NCBI RefSeq assembly: GCF_002913225.1
Contig: NZ_PPAW01000015.1
Coordinates: 62,001 to 126,000, forward strand
Source of the DNA: Campylobacter concisus
GTDB taxonomy: Bacteria > Campylobacterota > Campylobacteria > Campylobacterales > Campylobacteraceae
Reading direction: 5' to 3'
DNA length: 64,000 nucleotides
Part shown: one piece after another, positions 9,222-19,506 of the stretch
Layout of the letters: the number at the start of each line of letters is the position of its first letter
How positions within the stretch are numbered: position 1 is the stretch's first letter
Translations under genes and position numbers: made by a program
The notes under the pieces: generated by a model
Seen by the model: the letters and a program-made list of their open reading frames with translations, nothing else
Told to the model about the DNA's origin: nothing
Database searches by the model: none

Positions 9222-9741
9222 TTTTATATCCTTTTACAGCTAAATTTGCGATGTACTCATCAAACGCCTCTTTTGAAGCCTCTTTTATGGCTTCATATTT
9301 TTGAGTATCGCTAATAACACTATCTGCGTATCTTACGCTCTTTTGACGTCTTGCCACACTAAAATCATACTCGCCAGTAGCAGGTATATCTACGACACGA
9401 CCATCTTTAAATTTGGTTTTATAGTTTAGAGTTAAAAGAGCTTTATAAGATGTGATATAGCCATATTCATCATAGATGATTGCCTCGTAATTTAAGCTTT
9501 TTACCGAAACTATTATCGTAGTGTCAGCACTATCTTTGCTTGATAGTGATTTATGTAGTCTTGCGACCATGCCTTCTTTTACGGCGTCTTTTATCCAGAC
9601 ACTATTTTTTGGCTCTTCTTTGCTAATGATAACATCAACATAAACTCTATCTCCAACCAAATCCTGCGAGATCTTTGAAACTGGTTTATAGCCACATCCG
9701 CATATAAATATCGTAATAAAAAACGCTAAAAAATATCTCAA
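9202..9741 (-). CDS. lptE: LptE-like LPS-assembly lipoprotein
   Basis: A 179-residue protein with a lipoprotein signal: a hydrophobic N-terminus ending in ICGC, with C16 as the predicted lipidated residue, followed by GYKPV. LptE plugs the LptD outer-membrane LPS translocon. Primary sequence conservation in this family is weak, so the call rests on the lipoprotein signal, the size, the GYKP start and the position directly after leuS, which I recall from C. jejuni (where the gene between leuS and folC is of this type) and which also occurs in E. coli. The gene starts 3 bases after the leuS stop. Confidence 0.75.
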   Translation of the reverse strand: MRYFLAFFITIFICGCGYKPVSKISQDLVGDRVYVDVIISKEEPKNSVWIKDAVKEGMVARLHKSLSSKDSADTTIIVSVKSLNYEAIIYDEYGYITSYKALLTLNYKTKFKDGRVVDIPATGEYDFSVARRQKSVRYADSVISDTQKYEAIKEASKEAFDEYIANLAVKGYKNGSSNR

Positions 9742-9744
9742 AAT

Positions 9745-12210
9745 TTATCCTTTAATGACAAAATTTACCAATTTGCCTTTTATATAAATCTCTTTTAAAA
9801 TTTCTTTTCCTTCAAGCCATTTAGCCACGTTTTGCTTAGCTTGTTTTAAAATTTCACTCTCGCTCTCGCTCGCTGCCACTTCAAACTCAGCCCTTTTCTT
9901 GCCATTTACTGTAACTGCAAGAGCGATGCTATCTTTTACAAAGACCTCTTCTTTTACAGCTATCTTTGTGAAATTTTTTCTACCAAAAAGCTCCTCACTA
10001 AGCTCATTTGCAATGTGCGGCACGATAGGCTCTAGTAAATTTAAGATGATGAAAAAGCCCTCAGCATTTACATCGTCATTATCCTGCGCATTTATAGCGT
10101 TTAGTGCCTCCATGCAAGCAGCGATTAAAGTATTAAACGCAAATGTATCGCCAAAAACCTCAGTTGATTTTTTAAGCGCTTCATAAATTTTTAGCCTTGC
10201 AAATTTCTCATCTTTGCTTAGACTTTCATGATCTATCTCAGGTAGCTTATCTATCTTTTTGATAGTTTGCGCCTTCTCCCAAAGCCTATTTAAAAACCTA
10301 AATGCGCCCTCAACTGCGCTATCGTTCCACTCAAGCTCTTTTTGAGGAGGCGCTGCAAATAGGATAAAAAGCCTTGCCGTATCGGCGCCATATCTATTTA
10401 TGATATCATCAGGATCTACGACGTTACCCTTGCTTTTACTCATCTTTTTGCCATCTTTTAAGACCATGCCTTGAGTAAGTAAATTTTCAAATGGCTCATC
10501 ATCTCTTAGATAGCCAAGATCCCTTAAAACCTTTTGAAAAAATCTAGCGTATAAAAGGTGCAAGATCGCATGCTCGATACCGCCGATATACTGATCTACA
10601 TTCATCCAGTAGTTCACGCTCTTTTCATCAAGCGCTTTTTGCTCCCACGTCTTCTCATCGCTTGCAAATCTAGCAAAATACCAGCTACTCTCTACGAATG
10701 TATCCATCGTATCACTCTCTCTGATCGCGTCTTTGCCGCATTTTGGACACTTTGTAAATTTCCAAGTTGGGTGTTTATCAAGTGGGTTGCCCTCGCCTGT
10801 AATCTCAACATCTTCAGGTAGCGCGATAGGTAAATTTTCCTCTTTTTCAGGCACTACGCCGCAGCATTTGCAGTGCACAACTGGTATTGGCGCACCCCAG
10901 TATCTTTGGCGAGAAATTCCCCAATCTCTTAGTTTGTAGTTTGTGATCCTCTTACCAAGCCCATCTTTTTCAAATTTCTCTATTATAAAGCTTTTAGCCT
11001 CTTCTGAATTAAGTCCGTTTATCAGCTCAGAATTTATAGAAACGCCGTATTCTGAGTAAGCTTTAGAGCCGTCACTCTCGCCCTCAAGTGGCTTTACGAC
11101 AGGTTTTATAGGTAGATTAAATTTGCTTGCAAACTCAAAGTCTCTTTGATCGTGCGCAGGAACAGCCATGATAGCGCCACTGCCGTAGTCAGCTAGGATG
11201 AAATTTGCAACCCAAACTGGGATCTTTTCATTTGTAAGTGGATGAACGACGTAAATTCCTAAAAATTCTCCATCTTTATCGCTTGCTTGACGCTCTCTTG
11301 GGCTTTGATTAAGTATTGTTTTTATCTTTGCCTTCTTGCTTTCATCAAATTTATCACTTTCAAGAAGTGCTTTTACGATAGGATGCTCTGGCGCAAGGGC
11401 TGTGTAGCTAACGCCATAAATCGTGTCAGGTCTTGTTGTAAATACCTCAAAACCATCAAATTTACCGCCCAAAATCTCCATTGATGCCTCATCAAGGCTA
11501 AATTTAAACTCCAGCCCATAGCTTCTACCGATCCAGTTTTCTTGCATTGTGATGACTTGATTTGGCCATTTGCCTTCAAGAAGTTTTAGGTCATCAAGTA
11601 GCTCGCTAGCGTATTTTGTGATATTGAAGTAATATCCTGGAAGCTCTTTTTGCACCACATCATTACCACACCTCCAGCATTTGCCGTCTTCAACCTGCTC
11701 GTTTGCAAGCACGGTTTGATCGTATTCACACCAGTTTACGATGGCATTTTTTCTATAAACAAGCCCTTTTTCAAACATCTTTATAAAAAAGCTTTGCTCC
11801 CACTTTGTGTAAAGTGGGTCAGATGTGGCTAAAATTCTCTTTTTAGAAAACGAAAAGCCAAGGCTTGCAAGCTCCTTTTTCATATAGTCGATGTTTTCGT
11901 AAGTCCAAATTTTAGGGTGAATTTTATGTTTTATGGCTGCGTTTTCAGCTGGCATACCAAAGCTATCAAATCCGATAGGATGAAGCACGTTGTAGCCGCT
12001 TTTTCTATATGATCTAGCCAGCGCATCGCCGATAGAGTAGTTTCTCACATGCCCCATGTGTATGCGTCCACTTGGATATGGAAACATACTTAGGATATAT
12101 TTTTTTGGCAAGCTTAGATCATCTTTTGGTTCAAATTCTTCATTTTTATCCCAAATTTCTTGCCACTTTTTTTCTATCTTTAAAGGCTCATATTTTCTCT
12201 TCTCAGCCAT
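9745..12210 (-). CDS. leuS: Leucyl-tRNA synthetase
   Basis: Class I aminoacyl-tRNA synthetase charging tRNA-Leu. The HIGH motif appears as HMGH at 51-54 within [11 protein letters not shown]. The connective editing domain includes [14 protein letters not shown] zinc-ribbon-like CKCCG/CPKCG pair lies in the catalytic core insert. KMSKS occurs in [17 protein letters not shown] at about residue 590. The length of 821 residues is typical of bacterial LeuRS. It lies 8 bases downstream of the small membrane-protein gene and upstream of lptE. Confidence 0.97.
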   Translation of the reverse strand: MAEKRKYEPLKIEKKWQEIWDKNEEFEPKDDLSLPKKYILSMFPYPSGRIHMGHVRNYSIGDALARSYRKSGYNVLHPIGFDSFGMPAENAAIKHKIHPKIWTYENIDYMKKELASLGFSFSKKRILATSDPLYTKWEQSFFIKMFEKGLVYRKNAIVNWCEYDQTVLANEQVEDGKCWRCGNDVVQKELPGYYFNITKYASELLDDLKLLEGKWPNQVITMQENWIGRSYGLEFKFSLDEASMEILGGKFDGFEVFTTRPDTIYGVSYTALAPEHPIVKALLESDKFDESKKAKIKTILNQSPRERQASDKDGEFLGIYVVHPLTNEKIPVWVANFILADYGSGAIMAVPAHDQRDFEFASKFNLPIKPVVKPLEGESDGSKAYSEYGVSINSELINGLNSEEAKSFIIEKFEKDGLGKRITNYKLRDWGISRQRYWGAPIPVVHCKCCGVVPEKEENLPIALPEDVEITGEGNPLDKHPTWKFTKCPKCGKDAIRESDTMDTFVESSWYFARFASDEKTWEQKALDEKSVNYWMNVDQYIGGIEHAILHLLYARFFQKVLRDLGYLRDDEPFENLLTQGMVLKDGKKMSKSKGNVVDPDDIINRYGADTARLFILFAAPPQKELEWNDSAVEGAFRFLNRLWEKAQTIKKIDKLPEIDHESLSKDEKFARLKIYEALKKSTEVFGDTFAFNTLIAACMEALNAINAQDNDDVNAEGFFIILNLLEPIVPHIANELSEELFGRKNFTKIAVKEEVFVKDSIALAVTVNGKKRAEFEVAASESESEILKQAKQNVAKWLEGKEILKEIYIKGKLVNFVIKG

Positions 12211-12218
12211 TTTTTCTC

Positions 12219-12557
12219 CTAAAATTCTTCTTGTGATTTGCTTGATTCTATTAGTACCAAGGCTAGTGAAAAGATATTTGCAATGACTGCTCCAATAGCT
12301 AACGAATAGCTAAGAGTTGCATTTTCAGATACTTGCAAAATAACAAAAGCTGGTATAAGGTGCAAATCAGCAACCAGCGAGCTAGCAAAAAGCTCAGCTG
12401 ATAGTAAATTTTTAACGCCGATCTTAAGTAGCGTAGAAACCAAATTTATACTAGCTGCCACAAAAAGGGCAATCTCATTTTTATCATATAAAAACTCCGC
12501 CGTAGTCGTAAGACTCATCAGCGCAAAAAATATGTAGATAACTTTTCCCCAGTTCAT
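12219..12557 (-). CDS. Small four-helix membrane protein (DUF6394-like)
   Basis: A 112-residue protein whose hydrophobic segments (about 5-19, 30-47, 55-80 and 85-104) predict four membrane helices. Acidic and polar residues lie at both ends and no catalytic motif is visible. It resembles the uncharacterised campylobacterial family I know as DUF6394, but that name is from memory. It sits between secF and leuS, 9 bases after the secF stop on the coding strand and 8 bases before leuS, so it belongs to the yajC-secD-secF-leuS transcription unit. Function unknown. Confidence 0.75.
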   Translation of the reverse strand: MNWGKVIYIFFALMSLTTTAEFLYDKNEIALFVAASINLVSTLLKIGVKNLLSAELFASSLVADLHLIPAFVILQVSENATLSYSLAIGAVIANIFSLALVLIESSKSQEEF

Positions 12558-12566
12558 TATCCCTCC

Positions 12567-13538
12567 TTACACAACGCCTTTTTCAAACATAGCACGCTCT
12601 TTATCACGCTCTTTTTTGATCCTTTGCTTCTCAGCCTCTCTAGCTCTAAAATGCTCAATGCTAAATTTAAACCAGATAAGAAATGGTGATGAGATGTAGA
12701 TCGAGCTGATCGTTCCTATAACGATACCAACGATAAGGATAAATGAAAATCCATGTATCATATCTCCGCCAAACAAAAATAGCACAACAACAGTCATCAT
12801 CGTAGTGGCTGAAGTTAGGATAGTTCTTGAAAGCGTGGCTGAAACTGACTCGTTGATAACGCCCTCGATATCAGTTCTCTTACTCTCTTTTATGCCTTCT
12901 CTTATCCTGTCAAAAATGATGATCGTATCGTTTAGCGAGTAGCCAAGCACCGTTAATACAGCCGCTAGTGTGTCTAAATTTACATCGATATCAAATAGTG
13001 AAATAGCACCAACAGTTATAACGATATCGTGAATTTCGGTTGCGATCGCAGCTAGCGCAAATCGCCATTCAAATCTAAATGTGATATAAAGAAGCACGCC
13101 AATTAGTGAAATTCCAAGAGCCATCAGACCCTTTTGCCTAAGCTCGTCACCAACCTTTGGACCAACGATATCGACACGTCTTACCTCAAAATTTCCAGTA
13201 TCTTTTAAAATTTGCTTTATCTCAGTGCCGATGTCACCAGTTAAATTTGAACTTGATCCTGAAAATCTAATAACAGCCTCATCTTCACTTCCAAACTCAG
13301 TAACAGAGGCGTTTTTAAGCACTTCATTTGTGCCAAAAGCGTCGCGAATTTTATCAAGTGGCGCTTTGGTGTCGTATTTTAGCTGGATAAGCGTACCACC
13401 AGAAAAATCGATGCCGTAGTTTAAACCCTTTGTTGCAAGCAAAAAGATCGAGCCAACAAATAAAAATATAGAAAGTGCCAATGAAGCAAATCTAAACCGC
13501 ATAAAATCATAAACTTTTGCCTTAGTAAAAATTTGCAT
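12567..13538 (-). CDS. secF: Protein translocase subunit SecF
   Basis: Inner-membrane partner of SecD that uses the proton motive force to help proteins leave SecYEG. The protein has 323 residues with an N-terminal membrane helix, the motif GLNYGIDFSGGTLIQLKY at about residues 33-50, a periplasmic domain, and five further helices. The conserved VLGYSLNDTIIIFDRIRE block lies in the fourth-helix region. The C-terminus ends in a long charged helix (REAEKQRIKKERDKERA). It begins 2 bases after the secD stop. Confidence 0.96.
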   Translation of the reverse strand: MQIFTKAKVYDFMRFRFASLALSIFLFVGSIFLLATKGLNYGIDFSGGTLIQLKYDTKAPLDKIRDAFGTNEVLKNASVTEFGSEDEAVIRFSGSSSNLTGDIGTEIKQILKDTGNFEVRRVDIVGPKVGDELRQKGLMALGISLIGVLLYITFRFEWRFALAAIATEIHDIVITVGAISLFDIDVNLDTLAAVLTVLGYSLNDTIIIFDRIREGIKESKRTDIEGVINESVSATLSRTILTSATTMMTVVVLFLFGGDMIHGFSFILIVGIVIGTISSIYISSPFLIWFKFSIEHFRAREAEKQRIKKERDKERAMFEKGVV

Positions 13539-13540
13539 CT

Positions 13541-15121
13541 CTAGCTCCTTTTATAACCAAACCAAAGTCTGGTATTTCCGCTTTTTTCTATCTTGTCCAT
13601 GACTGCATCAAACATGCCATGTGTGCCTAAAATGGCCGTTAGCATCGAAGCCATGATACCTATGGCCATTGTCACAGCAAAGCCTTTAACTGGACCAGTA
13701 CCATAAGCATAAAGCACTGCAACTGTGATAATAGTAGTTAAGTTTGAGTCGATGATCGCACTCATAGCGTGCTCATAGCCCTTTTGCACGGCCGTTCTTA
13801 TCGCCACGCCTTCACGCAAGAGCTCACGTATACGCTCGTTTATGATGACATTTGCATCAACCGCCATACCGATAGTTAGCACGATACCAGCCATACCTGG
13901 CAGAGTAAGCGTCGCTCCAAAAAGCGCCATGACGGCTACTAATATAACAACGTCTGCAACTAGCGCGATATTTGCAAAAATTCCAGAAATTCCATAATAA
14001 ACTAGCATAAATAGCACGACTAAAATAGATCCAGCAGCAAGTGCTACCATGCTTTGATTGATGCTCTCTTGACCTAAAGATGGGCCGACACTTCTTTTTT
14101 CTAGCATCTTAACAGGTGCCAAAAGTGCGCCGCTTCTAAGTGCGATCGCCACATCGTGAGCCTCATCAAGTGTAAAGCCACCGCTGATCTGGCCGCTGCC
14201 GCCACCTATTCTTTCATTTATAACTGGAGCTGAATAGACCTTACCATCAAGCACGATAGCAAGTCTTTTACCGACATTTGCACCAGTAAAATCACCAAAA
14301 ATTCTAGCACCTTCTGAATTTAGTGTGAAATTTATGATCGGTAGGTTATTTTGCTGAGAAAATGCAACCTTTGCGTCAGTTAGCATCGAGCCATCAAGCA
14401 CAGGGATATTTTTAACGACATATTTTACGCGGTCGTTTTTAGCATCCTTAAAGATCACGTCACCATAGCTTTCAGCCTCGGCCTCGCTCATTGTATTAGC
14501 CTGATCTTGTCTTTTATCATCAACTGCCATAAGCTGCAAGTGAGCAGCCTTTGCGATAAGATCTCTCGCTCTTTGCTCGTCTTCTTCGGTTTTTATGCCA
14601 GGAAGCTCGACTAGGATATTGTCTTTGCCTTGTCTAGCGACTGTTGGCTCAGCTAGACCAAACTGATCAAGCCTGTTTCTAATGGTCTCAACAGCTTGTG
14701 AGATCGCATACTCGATCGTATCAAGCCTCTCTTGCTCTGTAAGAGTGATATGATAGTTTAGGCCATCTTTTTTGATATCAAGCCCTTTTATCTCAGCCAA
14801 AGCCTTATCAACCTTTGGAGCCTCGTCACTATCAAGTAGCGCAAAATCAACACTATCTTCTTTTATCTTAAATTTATCAATAAGCACATCTTCTTTTTTA
14901 GCGTAATAATTTATGCTTCCAGCGATTGACTTGATCTTAGAGTGGATGGCTTCGTTAGTTTCAACACCAAGAAGCATATGAAGACCGCCTTGAAGGTCAA
15001 GTCCTAGCGAAATTTTAGCTCCGCTTTGGGTCTGAAAGAAAGATGGCACCGAAAAGCCAAAACCAAAAACCAAGGCTAATATTAATATAATCAGCCTATA
15101 TGTAACTCTTGCGTTACGCAT
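13541..15121 (-). CDS. secD: Protein translocase subunit SecD
   Basis: RND-type membrane protein of 526 residues. After one N-terminal helix comes GLDLQGGLHMLLGV. The periplasmic P1 domain includes the TIRNRLDQFGLAEPTV block, followed by the DGKVYSAPVI and ISGGF segments. The C-terminal membrane domain carries AVDANVIINERIRELLREG. Its start codon overlaps the yajC stop by one base (TAATG), which suggests translational coupling of yajC, secD and secF. Confidence 0.97.
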   Translation of the reverse strand: MRNARVTYRLIILILALVFGFGFSVPSFFQTQSGAKISLGLDLQGGLHMLLGVETNEAIHSKIKSIAGSINYYAKKEDVLIDKFKIKEDSVDFALLDSDEAPKVDKALAEIKGLDIKKDGLNYHITLTEQERLDTIEYAISQAVETIRNRLDQFGLAEPTVARQGKDNILVELPGIKTEEDEQRARDLIAKAAHLQLMAVDDKRQDQANTMSEAEAESYGDVIFKDAKNDRVKYVVKNIPVLDGSMLTDAKVAFSQQNNLPIINFTLNSEGARIFGDFTGANVGKRLAIVLDGKVYSAPVINERIGGGSGQISGGFTLDEAHDVAIALRSGALLAPVKMLEKRSVGPSLGQESINQSMVALAAGSILVVLFMLVYYGISGIFANIALVADVVILVAVMALFGATLTLPGMAGIVLTIGMAVDANVIINERIRELLREGVAIRTAVQKGYEHAMSAIIDSNLTTIITVAVLYAYGTGPVKGFAVTMAIGIMASMLTAILGTHGMFDAVMDKIEKSGNTRLWFGYKRS

Positions 15122-15393
15122 TATTTATCTTCGATCTTTTTAGCTACAAACTCGCGTGCTATACGAACGATTACATCATCGTTAAGTTTAACTTTGATAA
15201 AATCATTTTCGGCTTTAATCACTTCGCATATAAGTCCGCCATTAGTTACTATCTTATCGCCTTTGTCAAGAGCTGCAAGCATTGCTGCGTGGGCTTTTTG
15301 TTGTTTTTGTTGAGGCCTGATAACCAAAAAGTAAAATATGGCGAAAAGCACAACAAGAGGTAGTAATGATGTTAAAAAATCAGCGTTTTGCAT
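15121..15393 (-). CDS. yajC: Sec translocon accessory protein YajC
   Basis: A 90-residue membrane protein with one N-terminal helix (LLPLVVLFAIFYFLVIRPQQ) and the conserved RPQQKQQK basic segment, followed by a small beta domain with LDKGDKIVTNGGLICEV. This is the standard YajC pattern. It is the first gene of the yajC-secD-secF unit. Its start lies inside the beginning of the divergent lnt gene (28-base overlap), so the promoters of the two genes must lie within each other's coding or leader sequence. Confidence 0.95.
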   Translation of the reverse strand: MQNADFLTSLLPLVVLFAIFYFLVIRPQQKQQKAHAAMLAALDKGDKIVTNGGLICEVIKAENDFIKVKLNDDVIVRIAREFVAKKIEDK

Positions 15394-16661
15394 GGATTTC
15401 CTTATTTGTAAGATTTTTAAACGGACATTTTAGCACTAAAATTATAATAAAAGCCTTTGTCGGTGCTTTTTTGCTTTCTAATTTCATTTTTTTAGCTATG
15501 GCTGAAAATCAAATTTTAAATTTCATCTCACCTTTTCTCACGCTAGCTGGAATTTACATCATCATAAATTTAAGCAGAGCTGGATTTTTTGCGGCTGGAT
15601 TTTTCACTGGGATTTTGTGGTTTTACTGGATCGGCTTTAGCTTCATCTACTACGAGCTTGTCTGGCTTATCCCATTTGTCATCCTCTTTGTAGCCCTTGT
15701 TTATGGACTTTTATTTTGGATAGCCTCTTTTCCAAGCTTTGTGGCACTAAGAGCCGTTTTACTATTTTTAATAAGCTATGTGCATCCATTTGGCTTTAAC
15801 TGGTTTAACCTTGAGGCTACACTTGTTTTAGGCGCTTTTGAGCCAAGTACTAGAGGGCTTATATTTATATTTTTAGCAGCCATTTCTTTGAGTTTAAAAG
15901 GTAAAATTTTAAAATTTATCCTAGCTTTTATCTGTCTGATCGCAGCTTTGCAGTTTAAAAGTAGCGAGGCAAAGACTCTGCCATTTGACGTGGAGCTAGT
16001 AAATACTAATGTCGCTCAAAGGGTACGCTGGGATAAAAGCTTGCGCATGAAATTTACAAATGAAAATTTAGACTTGATAAATAGCGCTATCGCCGAGCAA
16101 AAACGCCTTATCGTGCTTCCAGAGAGTGCGTTTCCATTATTTATGACAAATGAGCCGCTACTTGTTGATGAGCTAAAAGAGCTTTCAAAACAGATAACCA
16201 TCGTAGCTGGCGCGCTTGCTTATGAAAATAAGCAAATTTATAACTCTGCATTTTTGTTTCAAGATGGCACTCTTAGACGAATGGATAAGAAATTTTTAGT
16301 GCCATTTGGAGAAGAAATTCCTTTGCCAAAATTTATGCAAGATGCAGTAAATAAGCTATTTTTTGGCGGAGGTAGCGACTTTAAAAAAGCAGAAAATTTT
16401 AGTGACTATGAGATAGACGGAGTTAAAATCAGAAATGCTATCTGTTACGAGGCAACGAGAGAAGAGCTTTATAAGGGTGAATTTGACGTGGTCGTAGCTA
16501 TCACAAACAACGGCTGGTTTGTGCCAAGTAGCGAGCCTGTGCTTCAAAGAGTGCTTATAAAACACCTTGCTACAAAATATAATAAAGCGGTCTATCACAG
16601 CGTAAATGGCTCAAAAAGCGAGATCATTTTGCCTAAAAAAGCATTTTGGGATGAGTTTTAA
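15366..16661 (+). CDS. lnt: Apolipoprotein N-acyltransferase
   Basis: Inner-membrane enzyme that adds the third acyl chain to lipoproteins. The first about 200 residues contain several membrane helices, then a periplasmic nitrilase-fold domain. The catalytic Glu-Lys-Cys triad is visible as LPESAFPLF, MDKKFLVPFGEEIP and NAICYE. At 431 residues it is shorter than E. coli Lnt (about 510) and appears to lack the final C-terminal helix. The start is uncertain: the first ATG overlaps yajC, while a TATAAT at about 15444 lies inside the frame and would favour a later start, but no good ATG precedes the first helix. Confidence 0.9.
   Translation: MMLKNQRFAWISLFVRFLNGHFSTKIIIKAFVGAFLLSNFIFLAMAENQILNFISPFLTLAGIYIIINLSRAGFFAAGFFTGILWFYWIGFSFIYYELVWLIPFVILFVALVYGLLFWIASFPSFVALRAVLLFLISYVHPFGFNWFNLEATLVLGAFEPSTRGLIFIFLAAISLSLKGKILKFILAFICLIAALQFKSSEAKTLPFDVELVNTNVAQRVRWDKSLRMKFTNENLDLINSAIAEQKRLIVLPESAFPLFMTNEPLLVDELKELSKQITIVAGALAYENKQIYNSAFLFQDGTLRRMDKKFLVPFGEEIPLPKFMQDAVNKLFFGGGSDFKKAENFSDYEIDGVKIRNAICYEATREELYKGEFDVVVAITNNGWFVPSSEPVLQRVLIKHLATKYNKAVYHSVNGSKSEIILPKKAFWDEF
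15440..15452 (+). promoter_or_regulatory. Possible internal -10 element near the lnt start
   Basis: The sequence AAAATTATAATAAAAG contains TATAAT in an AT-rich, T-periodic stretch typical of Campylobacter sigma-70 promoters, but it lies about 75 bases inside the longest lnt frame. It could drive lnt from a later non-ATG start, or be chance in AT-rich DNA. Confidence 0.3.
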
Positions 16662-16672
16662 AAGGGAGATTT

Positions 16673-16708
16673 AAAGTGGCTTTTTAGATAAAAAGCCACT
16701 TTTTTGAT
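16673..16708. terminator. Bidirectional intrinsic terminator between lnt and metK
   Basis: A 13-bp perfect inverted repeat (16673-16685 and 16690-16702) with a 4-base loop and an AGTGGC/GCCACT core, flanked by T-runs on the + strand and A-runs that become T-runs on the - strand. It lies exactly between the convergent lnt and metK stops, so it can end both transcripts. Confidence 0.9.
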
Positions 16709-17913
16709 TATTTTTTTAGTAAAGCCTTGAAAGTATCGACCGCATCAAGCTTTTCCCAAGGATATTTTGCATTTCCTACTTGACCTTTTGCAGCTACTTT
16801 TGCATATAAAAATGTATCTTTGCTTGGCTTGTCAAGACCAAATTTATTTGTTATCCAGCGAGGTGTTAGAGAAAAATGCTCGCTTACAAAATTTGAAAGC
16901 ATATCGTCATTTACGCCGTTTGCATGAGTTCCCATAGTATCAACGCTAACTGAAGTTGGCTTTGCAACGCCTATTGCGTAGCTTATCTGAACGATGCATT
17001 TTTTAGCAAGGCCAGCAGCGACTATGTTTTTAGCTATCCAGCGCGCTGCGTAAAGACCGCTGCGATCAACCTTTGTGTAGTCCTTGCTTGACTGAGCGCC
17101 ACCGCCTATCGGGCTATATCCGCCAAAGCTATCAACGATTAGCTTTCTGCCTGTTAGGCCGCTATCGTGAAGTGAGCTGTGATTTACATATCTGCCTGTT
17201 GGGTTTATATAGATGATCGTTTTTTCTTTATTATATAGCTCTTTTGGAAGGCCAGTTTCGTCTATTAAATTTTGTATTAGTGCGCGAAGCTCTTCTATCT
17301 TCATGCTCTCCACGCAAGGAGCAGAGACGACGATAGTGTGGATACTTTGAGGTTTGCAGTTTTCAAAGTTGTCTTTACTGCCATAATCAATCGTAACTTG
17401 AGTTTTTATATCAACACCAAGCTTATCAGGGTTTGCTTTGGCAAATTTATAGACTTTTTCACAAAGCATTCTTGCGTAAGTTATAGCTGCTGGCATAAAT
17501 TCTTTCGCTTCGCAGCTCGCAAAGCCAAACATGATGCCTTGATCTCCCGCTCCGATCTCACCACTACTTTGATCAACGCCTTGATTTATATCTGGACTTT
17601 GTTGATTTAAGCAGACTTTGACCTCGATATCGTCTGGATGCAAGCACTGCTCTTTTGTAAAGTTGCTCTTTCCGTCATATCCAATGTGCGCAAGAGCGTC
17701 CTTTACGATCTTTTCGTAGTCTTTATAAGAGAGTTTTACCTTTGAGTTTATCTCTCCGCCTATTACTATGTTTTTTCCAGCTACAAAAACTTCGCTTGCG
17801 ACGCGTCCATTTGGATCTTGCGTTAAGATAGTATCAACAATGCTATCAGCGATGATATCAGCGCATTTGTCTGGATGACCTGGACTTACAACTTCAGAAG
17901 TAAATAGATACAT
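16708..17913 (-). CDS. metK: S-adenosylmethionine synthetase
   Basis: Makes S-adenosylmethionine from methionine and ATP. The N-terminus reads TSEVVSPGHPDKCADIIADS with the ATP-binding GHPDK at about 12-16. GAGDQGIMFG (about 121-130) is the methionine-site signature and GGGAQSSKDYTKVDRSGLY contains the P-loop-like glycine run with the conserved lysine. At 401 residues it is slightly longer than E. coli MetK (384). It is transcribed alone, convergent with lnt and ending at the shared hairpin. A TACAAT element about 40 bases upstream is a plausible -10. No SAM riboswitch is visible in the short leader. Confidence 0.97.
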   Translation of the reverse strand: MYLFTSEVVSPGHPDKCADIIADSIVDTILTQDPNGRVASEVFVAGKNIVIGGEINSKVKLSYKDYEKIVKDALAHIGYDGKSNFTKEQCLHPDDIEVKVCLNQQSPDINQGVDQSSGEIGAGDQGIMFGFASCEAKEFMPAAITYARMLCEKVYKFAKANPDKLGVDIKTQVTIDYGSKDNFENCKPQSIHTIVVSAPCVESMKIEELRALIQNLIDETGLPKELYNKEKTIIYINPTGRYVNHSSLHDSGLTGRKLIVDSFGGYSPIGGGAQSSKDYTKVDRSGLYAARWIAKNIVAAGLAKKCIVQISYAIGVAKPTSVSVDTMGTHANGVNDDMLSNFVSEHFSLTPRWITNKFGLDKPSKDTFLYAKVAAKGQVGNAKYPWEKLDAVDTFKALLKK

Positions 17914-18011
17914 TTTCGTCCTTTTCCTTGATTAAATTTTCGCGTAATTGTAACAAATCTATATAAAAAGCCAATTAATCTTTTTAAATTTCTTTATATT
18001 TAAAAATCATT

Positions 18012-18024
18012 TAGCTAAAATCAA
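18012..18024 (+). promoter_or_regulatory. Candidate sigma-70 -10 region of sstT
   Basis: TTAGCTAAAATCAAC upstream of sstT places TAAAAT about 35 bases before the ATG, after a T-rich stretch, which is the usual Campylobacter housekeeping promoter style. Approximate position. Confidence 0.4.
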
Positions 18025-18051
18025 CAAAAAACTAATTTATTAAGGTGTCAA

Positions 18052-19419
18052 ATGAATATGTTTAAAAACATTGCAAGAAGATACGCCGATGGAAATTTGA
18101 TCGTTCAAATTTTAGTTGGTATCATCCTAGGTGCCCTAGTTGGCTTTTACACACATTATCAGGCAGCCCCTTACAACCAAATCTCAGCTAAAATTCAAAC
18201 CATTCAAAAAGAGAGTGGCTTAAGCGTAGATGAAGTCATAAAAACTCGCCTTAGCCAAGATGAAGCAAAACAGCTTGATGAGGCCAAAGAAAAGGCTAGT
18301 TCGGCTGATTCTATCGCTACTTCAGCTTCAGTTTTAGGAGATTTATTTAAAGGCGCTCTAAAAGCGATTGCACCTATTCTTGTATTTGTTTTAGTTGCAA
18401 CCTCTATCATTTTAAAGGATTTTGGTCATACAAAAGGTATGCAAAAGATCGTCACACTCTACCTTGTTGGCACCTTTTTAGCAGCTGTTGTGGCGGTTAT
18501 TGCTAGCTTTTTATTTCCTATCGAGATACCGCTAAAAGGTCTGCAAAGTGCGGATATGTCAGCACCTCAAGGCATCACAAACGTGCTAAAAGATCTTATC
18601 TATAAAATGGTTGAAAACCCGATAACCGCCCTAGCAAATGGCAACTATATAGGCATCATCACTTGGGCGATAGGTGGCGGCATCGCTATGAGATATGCTA
18701 CACATGAGACCAAAAAGGTATTTAAAGATATAAGCGACGGCGTAACTCATATCGTTAAATTTATCATTAGACTTGCACCGTTTGGCATCTTTGGTATGGT
18801 TGCTATCAGCATTCACGACACTGGATTTGAGGCACTTGCAGGATATCTCAAGCTGATCTTAGTTCTTGTTGGAGCGATGCTTGTAGTGGCATTTATCGTC
18901 TATCCAGCGATGGTTTTTGCACTAACTAGGAAAAATCCTTATCCACTTGTGATGATCTGCTTAAAAGAGAGCGCTATCTCAGCGTTTTTTACAAGAAGCT
19001 CGGCTGCAAACATCCCTGTAAATATGGCGCTTTGCAAAAAACTAAACCTAAAAGAGGAGCTATACTCGATCTCTATCCCACTTGGTGCTACCATAAACAT
19101 GGGCGGTGCGGCAGTTACCATTAGCATTCTAGCGCTTACTGCGGTAAATTCGATCCCATCTATCACAGTTACATTTGGCGATGCGCTTCTTCTTTGCTTC
19201 ATCTCAGCCCTTGGTGCGTGCGGCGCATCTGGCGTGGCTGGCGGCTCACTTCTTCTAGTGCCATTAGCGTGCGGACTTTTTGGTATCGGCAATGACATCG
19301 CTATGCAGTTTGTCACAGTTGGCTTTACGATAGGCGTCATCCAAGACTCAGTTGAAACTGCGCTAAATAGCTCATCAGACGTGCTTTTTACAGCCGTAGC
19401 CTCAGAGACTTCAAACTAA
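18052..19419 (+). CDS. sstT: Serine/threonine:sodium symporter (SstT-type DAACS transporter)
   Basis: Sodium-coupled amino-acid importer of the dicarboxylate/amino acid:cation symporter family. The N-terminus [20 protein letters not shown] is typical of SstT, and the C-terminal half has the conserved hairpin and helix signatures ([51 protein letters not shown]). At 455 residues it is about 40 longer than E. coli SstT. The extra length is a hydrophilic insert at about residues 42-85 ([20 protein letters not shown] region) in the first external loop. It is a single gene with its own terminator, as I recall next to metK in C. jejuni. ATG at 18058 is an alternative start. Confidence 0.9.
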   Translation: MNMFKNIARRYADGNLIVQILVGIILGALVGFYTHYQAAPYNQISAKIQTIQKESGLSVDEVIKTRLSQDEAKQLDEAKEKASSADSIATSASVLGDLFKGALKAIAPILVFVLVATSIILKDFGHTKGMQKIVTLYLVGTFLAAVVAVIASFLFPIEIPLKGLQSADMSAPQGITNVLKDLIYKMVENPITALANGNYIGIITWAIGGGIAMRYATHETKKVFKDISDGVTHIVKFIIRLAPFGIFGMVAISIHDTGFEALAGYLKLILVLVGAMLVVAFIVYPAMVFALTRKNPYPLVMICLKESAISAFFTRSSAANIPVNMALCKKLNLKEELYSISIPLGATINMGGAAVTISILALTAVNSIPSITVTFGDALLLCFISALGACGASGVAGGSLLLVPLACGLFGIGNDIAMQFVTVGFTIGVIQDSVETALNSSSDVLFTAVASETSN

Positions 19420-19426
19420 CCTTCAT

Positions 19427-19462
19427 AAAATTTCAGCTAAATTTTGGCTGAAATTTTACTTT
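19427..19462 (+). terminator. Intrinsic terminator after sstT
   Basis: Inverted repeat AAAATTTCAGC (19427-19437) and GCTGAAATTTT (19447-19457) with a 9-base loop, followed by ACTTTTATCC. It separates sstT from the pepF unit. Confidence 0.75.
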
Positions 19463-19470
19463 TATCCATT

Positions 19471-19482
19471 TTTTTGTAAAAT
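19471..19482 (+). promoter_or_regulatory. Candidate promoter of the pepF-helicase-truB run
   Basis: TTTTTGTAAAAT with TAAAAT at 19477-19482, 25 bases before the pepF ATG and just after the sstT terminator. The T-run plus TG before the hexamer fits an extended -10. Confidence 0.5.
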
Positions 19483-19506
19483 GTCCCAAAAATTTAAAGG
19501 ATAAAT

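Noticed and set aside
17914-18051. SAM riboswitch upstream of metK
   Set aside because: The leader is short and AT-rich and no conserved riboswitch core is visible.
18939-19340. 133-codon frame opposite sstT
   Set aside because: Antisense to the conserved transporter core, with low-complexity composition and no ribosome site of note.
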